Below, piece after piece: positions 9,149 to 18,797 of a DNA stretch of 64,000 nt (positions are counted from its first letter, which is position 1; each line of letters starts with the position of its first letter). Both the position numbers and the translations under genes were made by a program. The DNA comes from Citrobacter sp. wls619 (GTDB lineage: Bacteria; Pseudomonadota; Gammaproteobacteria; Enterobacterales; Enterobacteriaceae), in NCBI RefSeq assembly GCF_005281345.1, contig NZ_SZXJ01000044.1:406140-470139 (forward strand), written 5' to 3'. The notes below the pieces were generated by a model. It was given only the letters and a program-made list of their open reading frames with translations, did not search any database and was not told the DNA's origin.

Positions 9149-11716
9149 TTACACCAGACTCTTCAACCGGTAGATCCACTCCAGCGCCTGGCGCGGCGTC
9201 AGCGAATCCGGGTCGAGATTTTCCAGAGCTTCAACGGCAGGTGATGTCTCTTCCGGGGCACTGAGCAGTGACATCTGCGTACCATCAACCTGCGTTGCCG
9301 CGGCGTTTGGCGTGATGCTTTCCAGTTCGCGCAGTTTTTGCCGTGCGCGTTTGATAACCTCTTTCGGCACGCCAGCCAGTGCCGCGACCGCCAGACCATA
9401 GCTCTTACTCGCCGCGCCATCCTGTACGCTGTGCATAAAGGCGATGGTATCGCCATGCTCTAACGCATCCAGATGTACGTTCGCTACGCCTTCCATTTTT
9501 TCCGGTAACTGAGTCAGCTCGAAGTAGTGGGTAGCAAACAGCGTGAGTGCTTTGATTTTATTCGCCAGATTTTCAGCACAAGCCCAGGCCAGAGATAAAC
9601 CGTCATAGGTAGAGGTCCCGCGTCCAATCTCATCCATTAGCACCAGGCTGTTCTCAGTGGCGTTATGCAGAATATTGGCCGTTTCGGTCATTTCTACCAT
9701 GAAGGTTGAACGACCGGATGCGAGGTCATCCGCCGCGCCCACACGGGTAAAGATACGGTCGATTGGACCTATTTCTACCTTTTGTGCCGGCACATAGCTG
9801 CCGATGTAGGCCAGCAACGCAATCAGCGCGGTCTGGCGCATATAGGTGCTTTTACCGCCCATATTTGGCCCGGTAATAATCAGCATCCGCCGCTGCGGGG
9901 TAAGGCTAAGTGGGTTGGCGATAAACGGCTCACTCAGCACCTGCTCCACCACCGGGTGGCGACCCTCTGTAATACGGATACCGGGCTTATCGCTGAATGT
10001 CGGGCAGGTATAGTTCAGGGTATAAGCGCGTTCGGCCAGGTTGACCAGCACGTCCAGCTCTGCCAGTGCGCTGGCGCTCTGCTGTAAATCCGCCAGATGC
10101 GGCAACAGCATGTCGAACAGCTCGTCATACAGCTGTTTTTCCAGAGCCAGCGCTTTACCTTTTGAGGTCAGAACTTTGTCTTCGTACTCTTTCAGTTCAG
10201 GAATGATGTAGCGCTCGGCATTTTTCAGCGTCTGACGGCGCACATAGTTAATCGGCGCCAGGTGGCTCTGTCCACGGCTGATCTGAATGTAGTAACCGTG
10301 GACGGCGTTAAATCCAACTTTCAATGTGTCCAGGCCGGTGCGCTCGCGTTCGCGGATCTCCAGTCTGTCCAGATAATCAGTTGCGCCATCAGCCAGCGCT
10401 CGCCATTCGTCCAGCTCTTCGTTATAGCCCGGTGCGATAACGCCACCATCGCGTACCAGCACTGGCGGGGCATCAACCACGGCACGCTCCAGCAGTTCAC
10501 GCAGTTCTGTGAACTCGCCCATTTTTTCGCGCAGCATCTGCACGGGAGCGCTGTTTACGTTTTCCAGTTGAGCGCGCAGTTCCGGTAATTGCTGGAAGGC
10601 GTGACGCATACGCGCCAGATCGCGTGGACGCGCGGTACGTAGTGCCAGACGCGCCAGAATACGTTCCAGATCGCCCACCTGACGCAGCACGGGTTGTAAT
10701 TCGCTGGTGGCATCCTGTAGCGCGCCGATGGTCTGCTGGCGCTCGATCAGTATCTGCGTATCGCGCACCGGCATATGCAGCCAGCGTTTGAGCATACGGC
10801 TACCCATTGGCGTCACGGTACAATCAAGCACTGATGCCAGCGTGTTTTCTGCGCCACCGGCCAGGTTCTGGGTAATTTCCAGATTGCGGCGCGTGGCGGC
10901 ATCCATAATGATGCTGTCCTGCTGGCGTTCCATGGTGATGGAGCGAATATGTGGCAGTGAGGTGCGCTGGGTATCTTTTACATATTGCAGCAGGCAGCCG
11001 GCAGCGCATAACCCACGCGGCGCGTTTTCCACACCAAAGCCGATCAGATCCCGAGTGCCAAACTGCAGGTTTAACTGCTGGCGGGCGGTATCAATTTCAA
11101 ACTCCCACAGCGGACGACGACGCAGGCCGCGACGGCCCTCGATCAGCGATGTTTCTGCGAAATCTTCGGCATACAGCAACTCGGCAGGGTTGGTGCGCTG
11201 CAGTTCCGCAGCCATTGTCTCGCGGTCTGCGGGTTCACTGACGCGAAAACGCCCAGAGCTGATGTCCAGTGTGGCGTAGCCAAAACCTTTACTGTCCTGC
11301 CAGACGGCGGCCAGCAGGTTGTCCTGACGTTCCTGTAACAGCGCTTCATCACTGATGGTACCCGGCGTGACGATGCGTACCACTTTGCGTTCAACCGGCC
11401 CTTTGCTGGTCGCCGGATCGCCAATCTGCTCACAAATAGCGACAGATTCCCCCTGATTGACCAGCTTAGCGAGGTAGTTTTCCACCGCATGGTGGGGAAT
11501 GCCCGCCATCGGGATGGGCTCGCCTGCCGATGCGCCACGTTTGGTTAGCGAGATATCGAGTAGCTGCGACGCACGTTTCGCGTCGTCATAAAACAGTTCG
11601 TAAAAGTCGCCCATGCGGTAAAACAGCAGGATCTCCGGGTGCTGAGCCTTCAGCTTGAGATACTGCTGCATCATGGGGGTATGGTTGGTGAAGTCCGTAT
11701 CAAGTGACTCTTTCAT
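9149..11716 (-). CDS. mutS: MutS, DNA mismatch recognition ATPase
   Basis: 855 residues; the N-terminus [20 protein letters not shown] resembles the Salmonella form more than the E. coli one. The mismatch-wedge motif F38-Y39-E40 (GDFYELF), the Walker [10 protein letters not shown], the ABC signature region and [12 protein letters not shown] (Walker B) are intact. MutS binds mispairs and recruits MutL for methyl-directed repair. It is transcribed towards rpoS. It borders two variable regions, one to each side, which is typical of mutS in this family. Confidence 0.98.
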   Translation of the reverse strand: MKESLDTDFTNHTPMMQQYLKLKAQHPEILLFYRMGDFYELFYDDAKRASQLLDISLTKRGASAGEPIPMAGIPHHAVENYLAKLVNQGESVAICEQIGDPATSKGPVERKVVRIVTPGTISDEALLQERQDNLLAAVWQDSKGFGYATLDISSGRFRVSEPADRETMAAELQRTNPAELLYAEDFAETSLIEGRRGLRRRPLWEFEIDTARQQLNLQFGTRDLIGFGVENAPRGLCAAGCLLQYVKDTQRTSLPHIRSITMERQQDSIIMDAATRRNLEITQNLAGGAENTLASVLDCTVTPMGSRMLKRWLHMPVRDTQILIERQQTIGALQDATSELQPVLRQVGDLERILARLALRTARPRDLARMRHAFQQLPELRAQLENVNSAPVQMLREKMGEFTELRELLERAVVDAPPVLVRDGGVIAPGYNEELDEWRALADGATDYLDRLEIRERERTGLDTLKVGFNAVHGYYIQISRGQSHLAPINYVRRQTLKNAERYIIPELKEYEDKVLTSKGKALALEKQLYDELFDMLLPHLADLQQSASALAELDVLVNLAERAYTLNYTCPTFSDKPGIRITEGRHPVVEQVLSEPFIANPLSLTPQRRMLIITGPNMGGKSTYMRQTALIALLAYIGSYVPAQKVEIGPIDRIFTRVGAADDLASGRSTFMVEMTETANILHNATENSLVLMDEIGRGTSTYDGLSLAWACAENLANKIKALTLFATHYFELTQLPEKMEGVANVHLDALEHGDTIAFMHSVQDGAASKSYGLAVAALAGVPKEVIKRARQKLRELESITPNAAATQVDGTQMSLLSAPEETSPAVEALENLDPDSLTPRQALEWIYRLKSLV

Positions 11717-11922
11717 ATCGCCTTTGCTCTTTTTTTAATCTTTTTGGGTACCGGGGAAGTCTCATGTGAGCCCCTGGAAACTCACATAAACCCACAAATT
11801 TGTCATTCGAAAGCCGCCTAAAAGACAGTAACGGTGAGCGTTGGCTCAGACTGAATGCTGTATCTTATCACTGACAACCACTGAGATTCATCCGTCGGTT
11901 GTACCGGCAGAATGCCTGGCGA

Positions 11923-12441
11923 TTACTCATTTTCCGGCAGAGCATAATTCTGGCAGTACAGATAGGGGATCCCTTCTTTGGTAATCAGATAGGTATCTCT
12001 GTTCAGTGCGAAAAGATCGACATTAGAGACGCTGGTGTTGGTCAGGAAGAAATCGGGCAGGATCTGCTGGATTAAACTGGCGGGAGCCGTTTCACGATTT
12101 GATACATGAATTTTCTGTGAGACCCATACCGGGCTGGTGCCGTAACTGGAGTGCGTAAAGAGCACCATGCGTTGTACAGTCTGTTCTTTATTAGTGGTGT
12201 CGCTAATAATGCCATCAATATTCACAATACCTTTAGTATCACCGCTTTTGATATCAATGATCCCCTTAAACGAGGCGGTATTACGCACGATATCAATGGC
12301 TGCCCGACAGGAAAGATTATGCAGGTGATTATGATTATTTCCGAGCCGCCAGATGCTGGCAATTGCAATTACGCAAAGGCAAAGCATCAGGATAATACCC
12401 GTCTGGGTACGGAAGCGGGGAGTGCGAGGAAGTAAATTCAT
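11923..12441 (-). CDS. FidL-like membrane protein
   Basis: 172 residues with one N-terminal transmembrane helix (about 14-31, GIILMLCLCVIAIASIW) and a presumably periplasmic remainder. The layout and pairing with a ToxR-type regulator match FidL, which accompanies MarT in Salmonella SPI-3. Start ATG overlaps the stop of the regulator gene by one base (TAATG), so the two are translated together. A role as periplasmic partner or modulator of the regulator is inferred from such pairs; its direct function is unknown. Confidence 0.65.
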   Translation of the reverse strand: MNLLPRTPRFRTQTGIILMLCLCVIAIASIWRLGNNHNHLHNLSCRAAIDIVRNTASFKGIIDIKSGDTKGIVNIDGIISDTTNKEQTVQRMVLFTHSSYGTSPVWVSQKIHVSNRETAPASLIQQILPDFFLTNTSVSNVDLFALNRDTYLITKEGIPYLYCQNYALPENE

Positions 12442-13244
12442 TAGCTATCATACCGTGGGTAATAGACTGACTGACACGCGTTTTCTTGTTCGCCTTTCAT
12501 TGGCGAGCGGCACAACAGCACCGACAATTTTTTTGATTCCGGATAGGTCGTGATATAGATAAATTTATTGTCCTGACACAACGCAGGATTTTTGTCGATA
12601 AACGCAGTATGCCGGGAAAAATTACTGGCATCGTTATTAAAATAATACTGACAGTCAGTTGATACTTGTGGCGCAGCAATATATCCGGAAAAATAATCAT
12701 CACTGCTTTTCCACGGGAATACGATCAGCACGCAGATTATCAGTGTCAGTGCCATCATTATCGTTTCAGTGGGGGTTACCCGTGGTTTACGTGGTGTCTC
12801 TGCCAACAACGCCTCTATACCCGCTCCTGGTGTTAAGCCAGATTCGGGTGCTACCGGTATGTCAATGGCTAAAGGGATACTCTCCGGTGTTGCAATCTCC
12901 AGGATTTCAAACTCTTCATTAATAATCAGTCCCTTGCGAGGTATCGTTGTGATGAACGTTTGCTCCAGCTCCAGTTGCAGCAGGCTTTTGCGTAAAGACA
13001 GGATGCTCTGATAAAAGGCATTGAAGCTGACCTGGCGATGATTGCTACCCCAGCCAAACTCCAGCAATTCGTTCTGTGAGACGACCTTTCCGCGATGTTG
13101 AATAAGTAATAAAAGACATAGTGATGCCGAGTGTTTAAGTTTTATCTGCAGCCCGGGATGGTCTACCCGCGTCAGACACTGTGTGCCTGGCGTGAAGATT
13201 ATTTTATTTTCAATTAGATAACTGACATTGCCAGTCTCGGACAT
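12441..13244 (-). CDS. ToxR/CadC/MarT-like transmembrane transcriptional regulator
   Basis: 267 residues. An N-terminal OmpR/PhoB-type winged helix (about 10-115; LLLLIQHRGKVVSQNELLEFGWG and IPRKGLIINEEFEI) is followed by a Pro-rich linker, one transmembrane helix (about 160-178, IMMALTLIICVLIVFPW) and an about 85-residue periplasmic domain with several cysteines (CQYYF, LCQDN, LCRSP, ACQSV) that may pair. No receiver aspartate domain. Such proteins sense periplasmic signals and often control fimbriae or virulence genes. No obvious target operon is next to it. The base composition is AT-richer than the backbone. Confidence 0.75.
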   Translation of the reverse strand: MSETGNVSYLIENKIIFTPGTQCLTRVDHPGLQIKLKHSASLCLLLLIQHRGKVVSQNELLEFGWGSNHRQVSFNAFYQSILSLRKSLLQLELEQTFITTIPRKGLIINEEFEILEIATPESIPLAIDIPVAPESGLTPGAGIEALLAETPRKPRVTPTETIMMALTLIICVLIVFPWKSSDDYFSGYIAAPQVSTDCQYYFNNDASNFSRHTAFIDKNPALCQDNKFIYITTYPESKKLSVLLCRSPMKGEQENACQSVYYPRYDS

Positions 13245-13649
13245 AATGCCTCAGCTCTTGATGATGCACCCAGTGGTCAGTGGCTCATGATAACACTTTG
13301 TCCAAAAAAGACGCCAGAACCGCGCAGTGTTGCAATTCGATAGCATAATATTACAACAATAGTAACTTTTTAATGAAAATAAAGAGCATATAAATCAACG
13401 AATTGTGTCTTTTTGGCTATTGTACAAAGAGCAAAAAGACGAAATTGTGATGACAAAGGTGATAAACATTAATTCTTTGTGGACAGCGCAATATACTGCT
13501 CGACGCCACCACGCGAGAACAACGTCAGTGCCGTTAGCGCGTCAAAAGCACCAGGGAATGCTGGTGGTAGAGGTAGATAGGGATAAATGTCAGCTTGTAT
13601 TAAAGCTGACATTTATTTTATCCGTTAACTAAATTCCACCATTATTTTG
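13245..13649. other. 405-bp intergenic region with a perfect 14-bp hairpin
   Basis: AT-rich spacer between the divergent MarT-like and CRP-fold regulator genes. The arms ATAAATGTCAGCTT (13583-13596) and AAGCTGACATTTAT (13603-13616) pair perfectly around a six-base loop and are followed by a short T-rich run. It may be a terminator for a leader or small RNA, or an operator for one of the flanking regulators. A short open frame across 13405-13632 is not convincing as a gene. Confidence 0.5.
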
Positions 13650-14285
13650 ATGAAGCAATTATTTGCGTTAGAGAGTCCCATGTTCCAGAACGAAATAGAC
13701 AAATCTGTAGTGCTGATTGGTGATGAAATAAAGAAATCGGATAACGCCTGGCTGTCCTTGCGTAAAAAACGTCAGCGCATAGATCTGAAAGTCGATGGAA
13801 ATATCTTGTTTCTGGAGAAAGGGACGGTCTCTGTATATCGTGTAGAAAATGACTTAGTGACGGTAAGTATTTCTGCGCCGGCGATCCTTGGACTACCGCA
13901 AATGCGCACGGAGGTCGCTGGACACTATTTACGCTGCGACACCGATTGTGAAATGTGGGCCATGAGTGTACAGAACGCCGATCTTTTATTTACCGCTAAA
14001 AATCTCTGGAATCAGGCGTTTGATATCCTCGCGCACCATCTGCAACGCTATTTCCAGCGTGAAACATTGCAATCGCACAGAACCATTCGAGAGCTGATTA
14101 TTGAACACGTTAAATATATTTGGGGGATGGAGCCCGCGGTACGTGAGAAAACATCCGTATATACCTTTATTTTGACCCGCAATCATATCTCGCGCAGTGC
14201 TATTCATAAGGTATTACAGGAGCTGGTGAATGACGGAAAAATCACTCTCAATCGGGGAAAACTGTCTGCTTATTCCGCGGCATAA
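13650..14285 (+). CDS. CRP-fold/winged-helix transcriptional regulator (IprA/YaiV-like)
   Basis: 211 residues from the ATG at 13650; a second in-frame ATG at 13680 (MFQNEIDKSV) is possible and would give 201. An N-terminal cyclic-nucleotide-type barrel (GNILFLEKGTVSVYRVENDLVTVSISAPAILG) is followed by a C-terminal winged helix (about 165-205; LTRNHISRSAIHKVLQELVNDGKITLNRGKL). The glycine/arginine cAMP-binding pattern of CRP is absent, so the ligand, if any, is unknown. It resembles the IprA group, of which members affect oxidative stress responses. Targets are unknown. Confidence 0.6.
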   Translation: MKQLFALESPMFQNEIDKSVVLIGDEIKKSDNAWLSLRKKRQRIDLKVDGNILFLEKGTVSVYRVENDLVTVSISAPAILGLPQMRTEVAGHYLRCDTDCEMWAMSVQNADLLFTAKNLWNQAFDILAHHLQRYFQRETLQSHRTIRELIIEHVKYIWGMEPAVREKTSVYTFILTRNHISRSAIHKVLQELVNDGKITLNRGKLSAYSAA

Positions 14286-14307
14286 ACAGATGTTGTAATC
14301 TACGGCT

Positions 14308-14335
14308 AATATAGCCTCCTGCAGGAGGCTATATT
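14308..14335. terminator. Perfect 28-bp palindrome, bidirectional terminator candidate
   Basis: AATATAGCCTCCTG (14308-14321) is followed immediately by its reverse complement CAGGAGGCTATATT (14322-14335). It lies between two convergent genes, where a two-way terminator is expected. Confidence 0.75.
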
Positions 14336-14393
14336 AATGTCATGGCTATTTATCAACGTCAGAAATATTAGTCAACATGCCATTAAATGTTAT

Positions 14394-15245
14394 TTATACA
14401 TCATGCGACTGAAGCCGGCTTTCTGAATGACGATCGCGCAGCGTTGAATAAATAAAGGTGATGACAAACAGCAGGGAAAATAAAACGACAATCGTCGGCG
14501 CGGGGGCACTGTCGATGAAAAATGACAGGTATACACCCATAAATGACGTTGCAACCGATATGGCGGTAGCCAGTAACAATGCCTGGGCGAACCTGCGTGT
14601 CATTAAAATCGCAATCGCACCGGGGGCAATCAACAAGGAGATCGACAAAATAATACCCACCGACTTTAGCGTCGCGACGATAGTCAGGGCGATCATACAC
14701 AGCAGACCATAATGCAGCAGTGTGGTGTTAAGACCGCTGGCCTTTGCCTGGTGCGGATCGAACGCATGAAGTAGCAGATCTTTCCATTTGAGCCCGATGA
14801 TAAGCGCTATCCCTAAAGCGATAACCGCAGTCTGCGCAATATCGCCCAGCGAAACGCCCAGCATGTCACCGAACAAAATATGGTCCAGATGAATTTCAGA
14901 CTGGATTGACACATACAGCACCAGTCCGGCGCCAAACATACCGGAAAAGACGATCCCCATCAGGGTATCGCGCTTGATACGGCTGTTATCGTCAAGATAC
15001 CCGGTAGCGACCGCGCAGAACAATCCGGCGACAAAAGCGCCAATCGCCAGCGGAATACCCGCAATCCAGGCCAGTACAATCCCCGGAAAGACCGCATGGC
15101 TCATGGCATCACCCATCAGCGCCCAACCTTTCAACACCAAAAATACCGACAGCAGCGCGCAGGGTATGGCGACGATAACGGAGATAGTCAGCGCATTGAC
15201 CATAAAGCTGAACTGAAAGGGTTCCAGTAATGTGGTTAAGAACAT
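14394..15245 (-). CDS. sitD: SitD, Mn/Fe ABC transporter permease
   Basis: 283 residues of ABC-3 permease type, with about eight hydrophobic segments and the family motif GDAMSHAVFPGIVLAWI near residues 45-61. It forms the membrane channel with SitC. The 5' end overlaps sitC by ten bases, making it the last gene of sitABCD. SitABCD imports mainly Mn(II), and Fe(II) at higher pH, and supports growth under oxidative stress and in hosts. Confidence 0.93.
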   Translation of the reverse strand: MFLTTLLEPFQFSFMVNALTISVIVAIPCALLSVFLVLKGWALMGDAMSHAVFPGIVLAWIAGIPLAIGAFVAGLFCAVATGYLDDNSRIKRDTLMGIVFSGMFGAGLVLYVSIQSEIHLDHILFGDMLGVSLGDIAQTAVIALGIALIIGLKWKDLLLHAFDPHQAKASGLNTTLLHYGLLCMIALTIVATLKSVGIILSISLLIAPGAIAILMTRRFAQALLLATAISVATSFMGVYLSFFIDSAPAPTIVVLFSLLFVITFIYSTLRDRHSESRLQSHDV

Positions 15246-16099
15246 GAGGACTCCTTGTTCACCTGCCGGGCGCGGCGGCGGTTTGCCAGCAGACCGTGTT
15301 TGGGCGCAAACACGAACGCCAGCAGGAATAACAGCGTTTGCAGAACCACAATAATTCCTCCGGTTGCGCCGTCCAGCCAGTAGCTTAGCCAGGCACCAAA
15401 AAAGCTGGTCAGGCTACCGATAGCGACTGCAATAGTGAGCAGGCGTGGAAAACGATCCGTCAGCAACCAGGCGGTCGCGCCAGGCGTGACTACCAGGCAA
15501 ATGACCAGAAACGCGCCGACGGTTTGCAGTGCGGCAACGGTGGAAACGGAGAGCAGCGTAAAAAATAGCAGCTTCAGCCGACCAGGATTCAGACCGATAG
15601 AGCGTGCATGGTTTTCATCGAAAAAGACCACCATCAGGTCTTTCCACTTCAGCAGCAGGATGGTCAGTGAGATAACGCCGATGATCGCCAGTTGCAAAAT
15701 ATCTTCCGGCGCAATCGCCAGCACGTTGCCGAGAATAATGGTCTGGATGTTCACCGACATCGGATTGAGCGACACCATAAACAGCCCGATACCGAAGAAA
15801 GAGGAAAATATCAGCCCGATGATGGCATCTTCCTTCAGTCGTGAGCGCTGATTGAGAAACAGCATACTGCCCGCAGCCAGTCCCCCGGAAAGAAATGCCC
15901 CCAGCGCGAAGGGAAGTCCTAACATATAGGCTCCGGCAACACCGGGTACGATGGAATGCGATAGCGCATCACCAATCAGCGACCAGCCTTTGAGCATCAG
16001 GTAGCACGAGAGGAACGCGCACAGGCCGCCGACCATCGCCGAAACCCACATGGCGTTGAGCATGTACTGGTAACCAAAGGGTTCTGTCAGCCAGTTCAT
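15236..16099 (-). CDS. sitC: SitC, Mn/Fe ABC transporter permease
   Basis: 287 residues, ABC-3 permease family, with the motif GDALSHSIVPGVAGAYM and hydrophobic helices throughout; a C-terminal basic tail (NRRRARQVNKE) faces the cytoplasm. It pairs with SitD as a heterodimeric channel. Only two bases separate it from sitB and it overlaps sitD, so all four genes are one operon. Confidence 0.93.
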   Translation of the reverse strand: MNWLTEPFGYQYMLNAMWVSAMVGGLCAFLSCYLMLKGWSLIGDALSHSIVPGVAGAYMLGLPFALGAFLSGGLAAGSMLFLNQRSRLKEDAIIGLIFSSFFGIGLFMVSLNPMSVNIQTIILGNVLAIAPEDILQLAIIGVISLTILLLKWKDLMVVFFDENHARSIGLNPGRLKLLFFTLLSVSTVAALQTVGAFLVICLVVTPGATAWLLTDRFPRLLTIAVAIGSLTSFFGAWLSYWLDGATGGIIVVLQTLLFLLAFVFAPKHGLLANRRRARQVNKESSCS

Positions 16100-16101
16100 G
16101 A

Positions 16102-16917
16102 CTATTCCCCCTCGCGTGCCGCGCGACGCGAAATAAACGGGCGCTCATCATCGGTAATCACATGCTGCTCACCCCCGCTCAATGCGACGTGACGCAGAAC
16201 GCCGCTAAATGCCTGTTCAAGGTTCTCGGTGGTAAAGGTGGTGTCAGTTGGGCCGCTTGCCAGCACGGTGCCTTTAATCATTACCGTGTAATCACAAAAC
16301 TCGGTGACCGAGCCCAGGTTATGGGTGGAGACCAGCATGGTTCGGCCCTCATCACGCAATTCTCGCAGCAGACCGATGATACGTGCCTCGGTTTTTACAT
16401 CTACGCCGGTGAAGGGTTCATCCAGCAAAATGACCTGCCCATCTTGTGCAATGGCCCTTGCGAGGAAAACGCGTTTTTTCTGCCCACCGGAAAGTTCACC
16501 AATCTGGCGATGGCGATAGTCCAGCATATCGACCCGCGCCAGCGCCGCATCCACGCAGGCGTGATCGTGCGCCTTTGGTCGGCGCAGCCAGCCCATATGG
16601 CCAAAGCGTCCCATCATGACCACATCTTCCACCAGCACCGGAAATGACCAGTCCACCTCTTCAGACTGGGGCACATACGCAATCAGATTCTGTTTTAGCG
16701 CCTTGCTGACCGGCTGTTGCAGGATAGATATTTCCCCCTGCGCCAGCCGGACAAACCCCATCAACGCCTTAAACAGTGTTGATTTCCCGGAACCGTTGAC
16801 ACCAACCAGCGCGGCAATCGAGCCGCCCGGAACCTGAAATGTGGCATCCCGCAGTGCGGTGTGGCCGTTGCGATACGTCACCGTAACCTGATTCACGGTA
16901 ATCGCAGAGTGACTCAT
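16102..16917 (-). CDS. sitB: SitB, Mn/Fe ABC transporter ATPase
   Basis: 271 residues with a complete ABC ATPase: Walker [11 protein letters not shown]-loop in [10 protein letters not shown], signature [11 protein letters not shown], Walker B VILLDEPF and H-loop STHN. It powers SitCD. The start overlaps sitA by four bases (ATGA). Confidence 0.94.
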   Translation of the reverse strand: MSHSAITVNQVTVTYRNGHTALRDATFQVPGGSIAALVGVNGSGKSTLFKALMGFVRLAQGEISILQQPVSKALKQNLIAYVPQSEEVDWSFPVLVEDVVMMGRFGHMGWLRRPKAHDHACVDAALARVDMLDYRHRQIGELSGGQKKRVFLARAIAQDGQVILLDEPFTGVDVKTEARIIGLLRELRDEGRTMLVSTHNLGSVTEFCDYTVMIKGTVLASGPTDTTFTTENLEQAFSGVLRHVALSGGEQHVITDDERPFISRRAAREGE

Positions 16918-17831
16918 GGTTGGCTCTCCAGACCCTTGTTGATGCCGCTAACAATGGTTTGTGTGGTGACGCGCAGTAGATCCAGATAGGTCGGGACCGG
17001 GCCGTCGGCAGCGCTGAGTGAATCGACGTACAGCACGCCGCCGTAATGTGCGCCAGACTCCCGGGCTACCTGACGCGCGGGTTTGTCGGACACGGTGCTT
17101 TCGCTAAATACCGTGGGGATATGATGCTCTCTGATCGCATCGATCACCTTGCGTACCTGCTTAGGCGTACCTTGCTGATCGGCATTGATCGGCCACAGAT
17201 AAAGCTCCTTGAGATTGTTATCACGAGCTAAATAAGAGAATGCGCCTTCGCTGGTGACAAGCCAGCGTTTATCAGCAGGGAGCTTTGCCAGTTCTGTATG
17301 CAGTGGCGCCAGTGTCTGCTGAATTTTCGCTTTATAATTCTGCGCATTATTCTGGTAGGTTGCGGCATTGTCCGGATCGTATTTGATCAGCGCATCGCGA
17401 ATATTATCCACATAGATAAGCGCGTTCTCCGCTGACATCCAGGCATGCGGGTTGGGTTTTCCGTTGTACGGCCCTTCGCTGATGCCCATCGGTTGTACGC
17501 CGTTTGAAACCATCACTTCCGGTACGCCGGACAGATGCTGGTAGAAGCGGGCGAACCAGAGTTCCAGATTGAGACCATTAGAGAGAATTAACTGCGCGCC
17601 CTGCGCCCGCTTAATGTCGCCAGGCGTGGGCTGGTATTCGTGAATCTCTGCCCCGGGTTTGGTAATTGAACTGACGTCTGCCGCATCGCCTGCCACATTG
17701 CTAGCCATATCAGCAATAATCGTAAACGTCGTGATGACCTTGAACTTTTCTTTCGCCCAGGCAGGTGACAGCGTAAGTGCCGTCAACAGGCTGGCAAGGA
17801 GAACTGACTTCAGACGAGGCAGATGCGGCAT
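16914..17831 (-). CDS. sitA: SitA, periplasmic Mn/Fe-binding protein
   Basis: 305 residues from the ATG at 17829-17831, chosen because GAGGG lies six bases upstream; an in-frame GTG four codons earlier is less likely. A Sec signal peptide ends near AWA-KEKFK. Cluster A-I metal ligands include the histidines in [11 protein letters not shown] and PNPHAWMS, with E in TSEGAF and D in YVDSLSA. First gene of the operon, with MntR-like and Fur-like sites just upstream. Confidence 0.94.
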   Translation of the reverse strand: MPHLPRLKSVLLASLLTALTLSPAWAKEKFKVITTFTIIADMASNVAGDAADVSSITKPGAEIHEYQPTPGDIKRAQGAQLILSNGLNLELWFARFYQHLSGVPEVMVSNGVQPMGISEGPYNGKPNPHAWMSAENALIYVDNIRDALIKYDPDNAATYQNNAQNYKAKIQQTLAPLHTELAKLPADKRWLVTSEGAFSYLARDNNLKELYLWPINADQQGTPKQVRKVIDAIREHHIPTVFSESTVSDKPARQVARESGAHYGGVLYVDSLSAADGPVPTYLDLLRVTTQTIVSGINKGLESQP

Positions 17832-17867
17832 AGTATCCCTCACAACAAAGTGGTTAATTAATCATCG

Positions 17868-17889
17868 AATATAGCCTTTGCTATGTTAT
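17868..17889. promoter_or_regulatory. MntR box upstream of sitA
   Basis: AATATAGCC-TTT-GCTATGTTAT is an inverted repeat that closely matches the enterobacterial MntR site (AAACATAGC ... GCTATGTTT). It lies about 37 bp before the sitA start, fitting Mn-dependent repression. Confidence 0.8.
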
Positions 17890-17908
17890 ATAGCACATGG
17901 CATAAATA

Positions 17909-17927
17909 AATGAAAATAATTCTTATT
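17909..17927. promoter_or_regulatory. Fur-box-like site upstream of sitA
   Basis: AATGAAAATAATTCTTATT agrees with the 19-bp Fur consensus at about 12 positions and lies 20 bp beyond the MntR box. Dual Fur/MntR control is known for sit operons. Confidence 0.55.
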
Positions 17928-17965
17928 TGCGTAGGGTGCTAAGGAATAGACGGGGGATAATACGT

Positions 17966-17993
17966 TTCACACCGGCACGATTGCCGGCGTGAA
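17966..17993 (-). terminator. Hairpin after the SGNH hydrolase gene
   Basis: TTCACACCGGCA and TGCCGGCGTGAA form a 12-bp stem (one G-T pair) with a four-base loop, 20 bp after the SGNH gene stop and ahead of the sit promoter. The T tract is weak. Confidence 0.5.
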
Positions 17994-18013
17994 GGGGACG
18001 AAAAAAACGGAGA

Positions 18014-18787
18014 TTATGACTTCTGGAATTCAGTGACGGTTTCCCATGCTACCTGTTGTAACGCTTTGGCGGTGGCAGGGGTCATGTCTGTATCAACAGG
18101 AAGCGCGCCGCCGACCGGAGACTGGTTATACAGGGTGGCGAAGAATACGCAGGCGGCGAGATACGTACCAGAAATAGAAGGGTGTACACCATCATGATAA
18201 TACAGGTTGATTTCCGGATGGGTCTTGCGCGCTTTCTCGAAAGCGAGACCTACCGGAGCGACATATCCCCCCGTTTTCTGCGCAATCGAGATATAAGCGT
18301 CCGCCAGCTTTTGGCTGTCTTCGGGTTTGTCTTTTTTCGGCCAGGTCATGAAATAGACAACTTTTGCACCCGCTTTATGTGCCATGTCGGCCATTTGGGT
18401 GGCAGAGTCAACGAAGTTTTGTCGGGTGCTTTCTTTCTTTGAAATCGTTTCTGTGGAGTTTCCCTGTAGCACCACCACATCCCATTTCTGTAATGTGTTC
18501 TGGTAGCGCATATTCTCAATCTGCCAGCCTAAATGACCGCTGGAAATCGTGATACCCCGATACTTATAGCCTTTGGCATGATCAGGCAGTAAAGACTGCG
18601 TCAAATCCCGTAATCGGGTATTGATATTGTTGTTATAGAACGTGAACGAGTTGCCATACAGCGCGACGATTTTATTCTCGCCATCCATTTTCGCATGTGC
18701 GGAAGGCGCCAATAACGTATCAGCGTGGGCACAGATACTGCTCAGTGCCAGGGCCGTTGCAACGGTAAGCAAAGTTATCTTTTTCAT
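18014..18787 (-). CDS. Secreted SGNH/GDSL-family hydrolase
   Basis: 257 residues with a Sec signal peptide (MKKITLLTVATALALSSICAHA). SGNH blocks are recognisable: block I VALYGNSFTF with the nucleophile candidate S47, block III LQGNSTE with N110, and block V HDGVHPS with D199 and H202. The protein is therefore probably a periplasmic esterase or acyl hydrolase. It starts ten bases after the porin stop, so the two form an operon. Its partner genes suggest release of an acid that feeds the neighbouring catabolic genes. No substrate can be read from the sequence. Confidence 0.75.
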   Translation of the reverse strand: MKKITLLTVATALALSSICAHADTLLAPSAHAKMDGENKIVALYGNSFTFYNNNINTRLRDLTQSLLPDHAKGYKYRGITISSGHLGWQIENMRYQNTLQKWDVVVLQGNSTETISKKESTRQNFVDSATQMADMAHKAGAKVVYFMTWPKKDKPEDSQKLADAYISIAQKTGGYVAPVGLAFEKARKTHPEINLYYHDGVHPSISGTYLAACVFFATLYNQSPVGGALPVDTDMTPATAKALQQVAWETVTEFQKS

Positions 18788-18797
18788 CGGTTATCTC

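Noticed and set aside
13405-13632. A 75-codon open frame upstream of the CRP-fold regulator (possible start at 13450).
   Set aside because: No family resemblance, no SD, and its 3' end is the perfect hairpin; described as intergenic instead.
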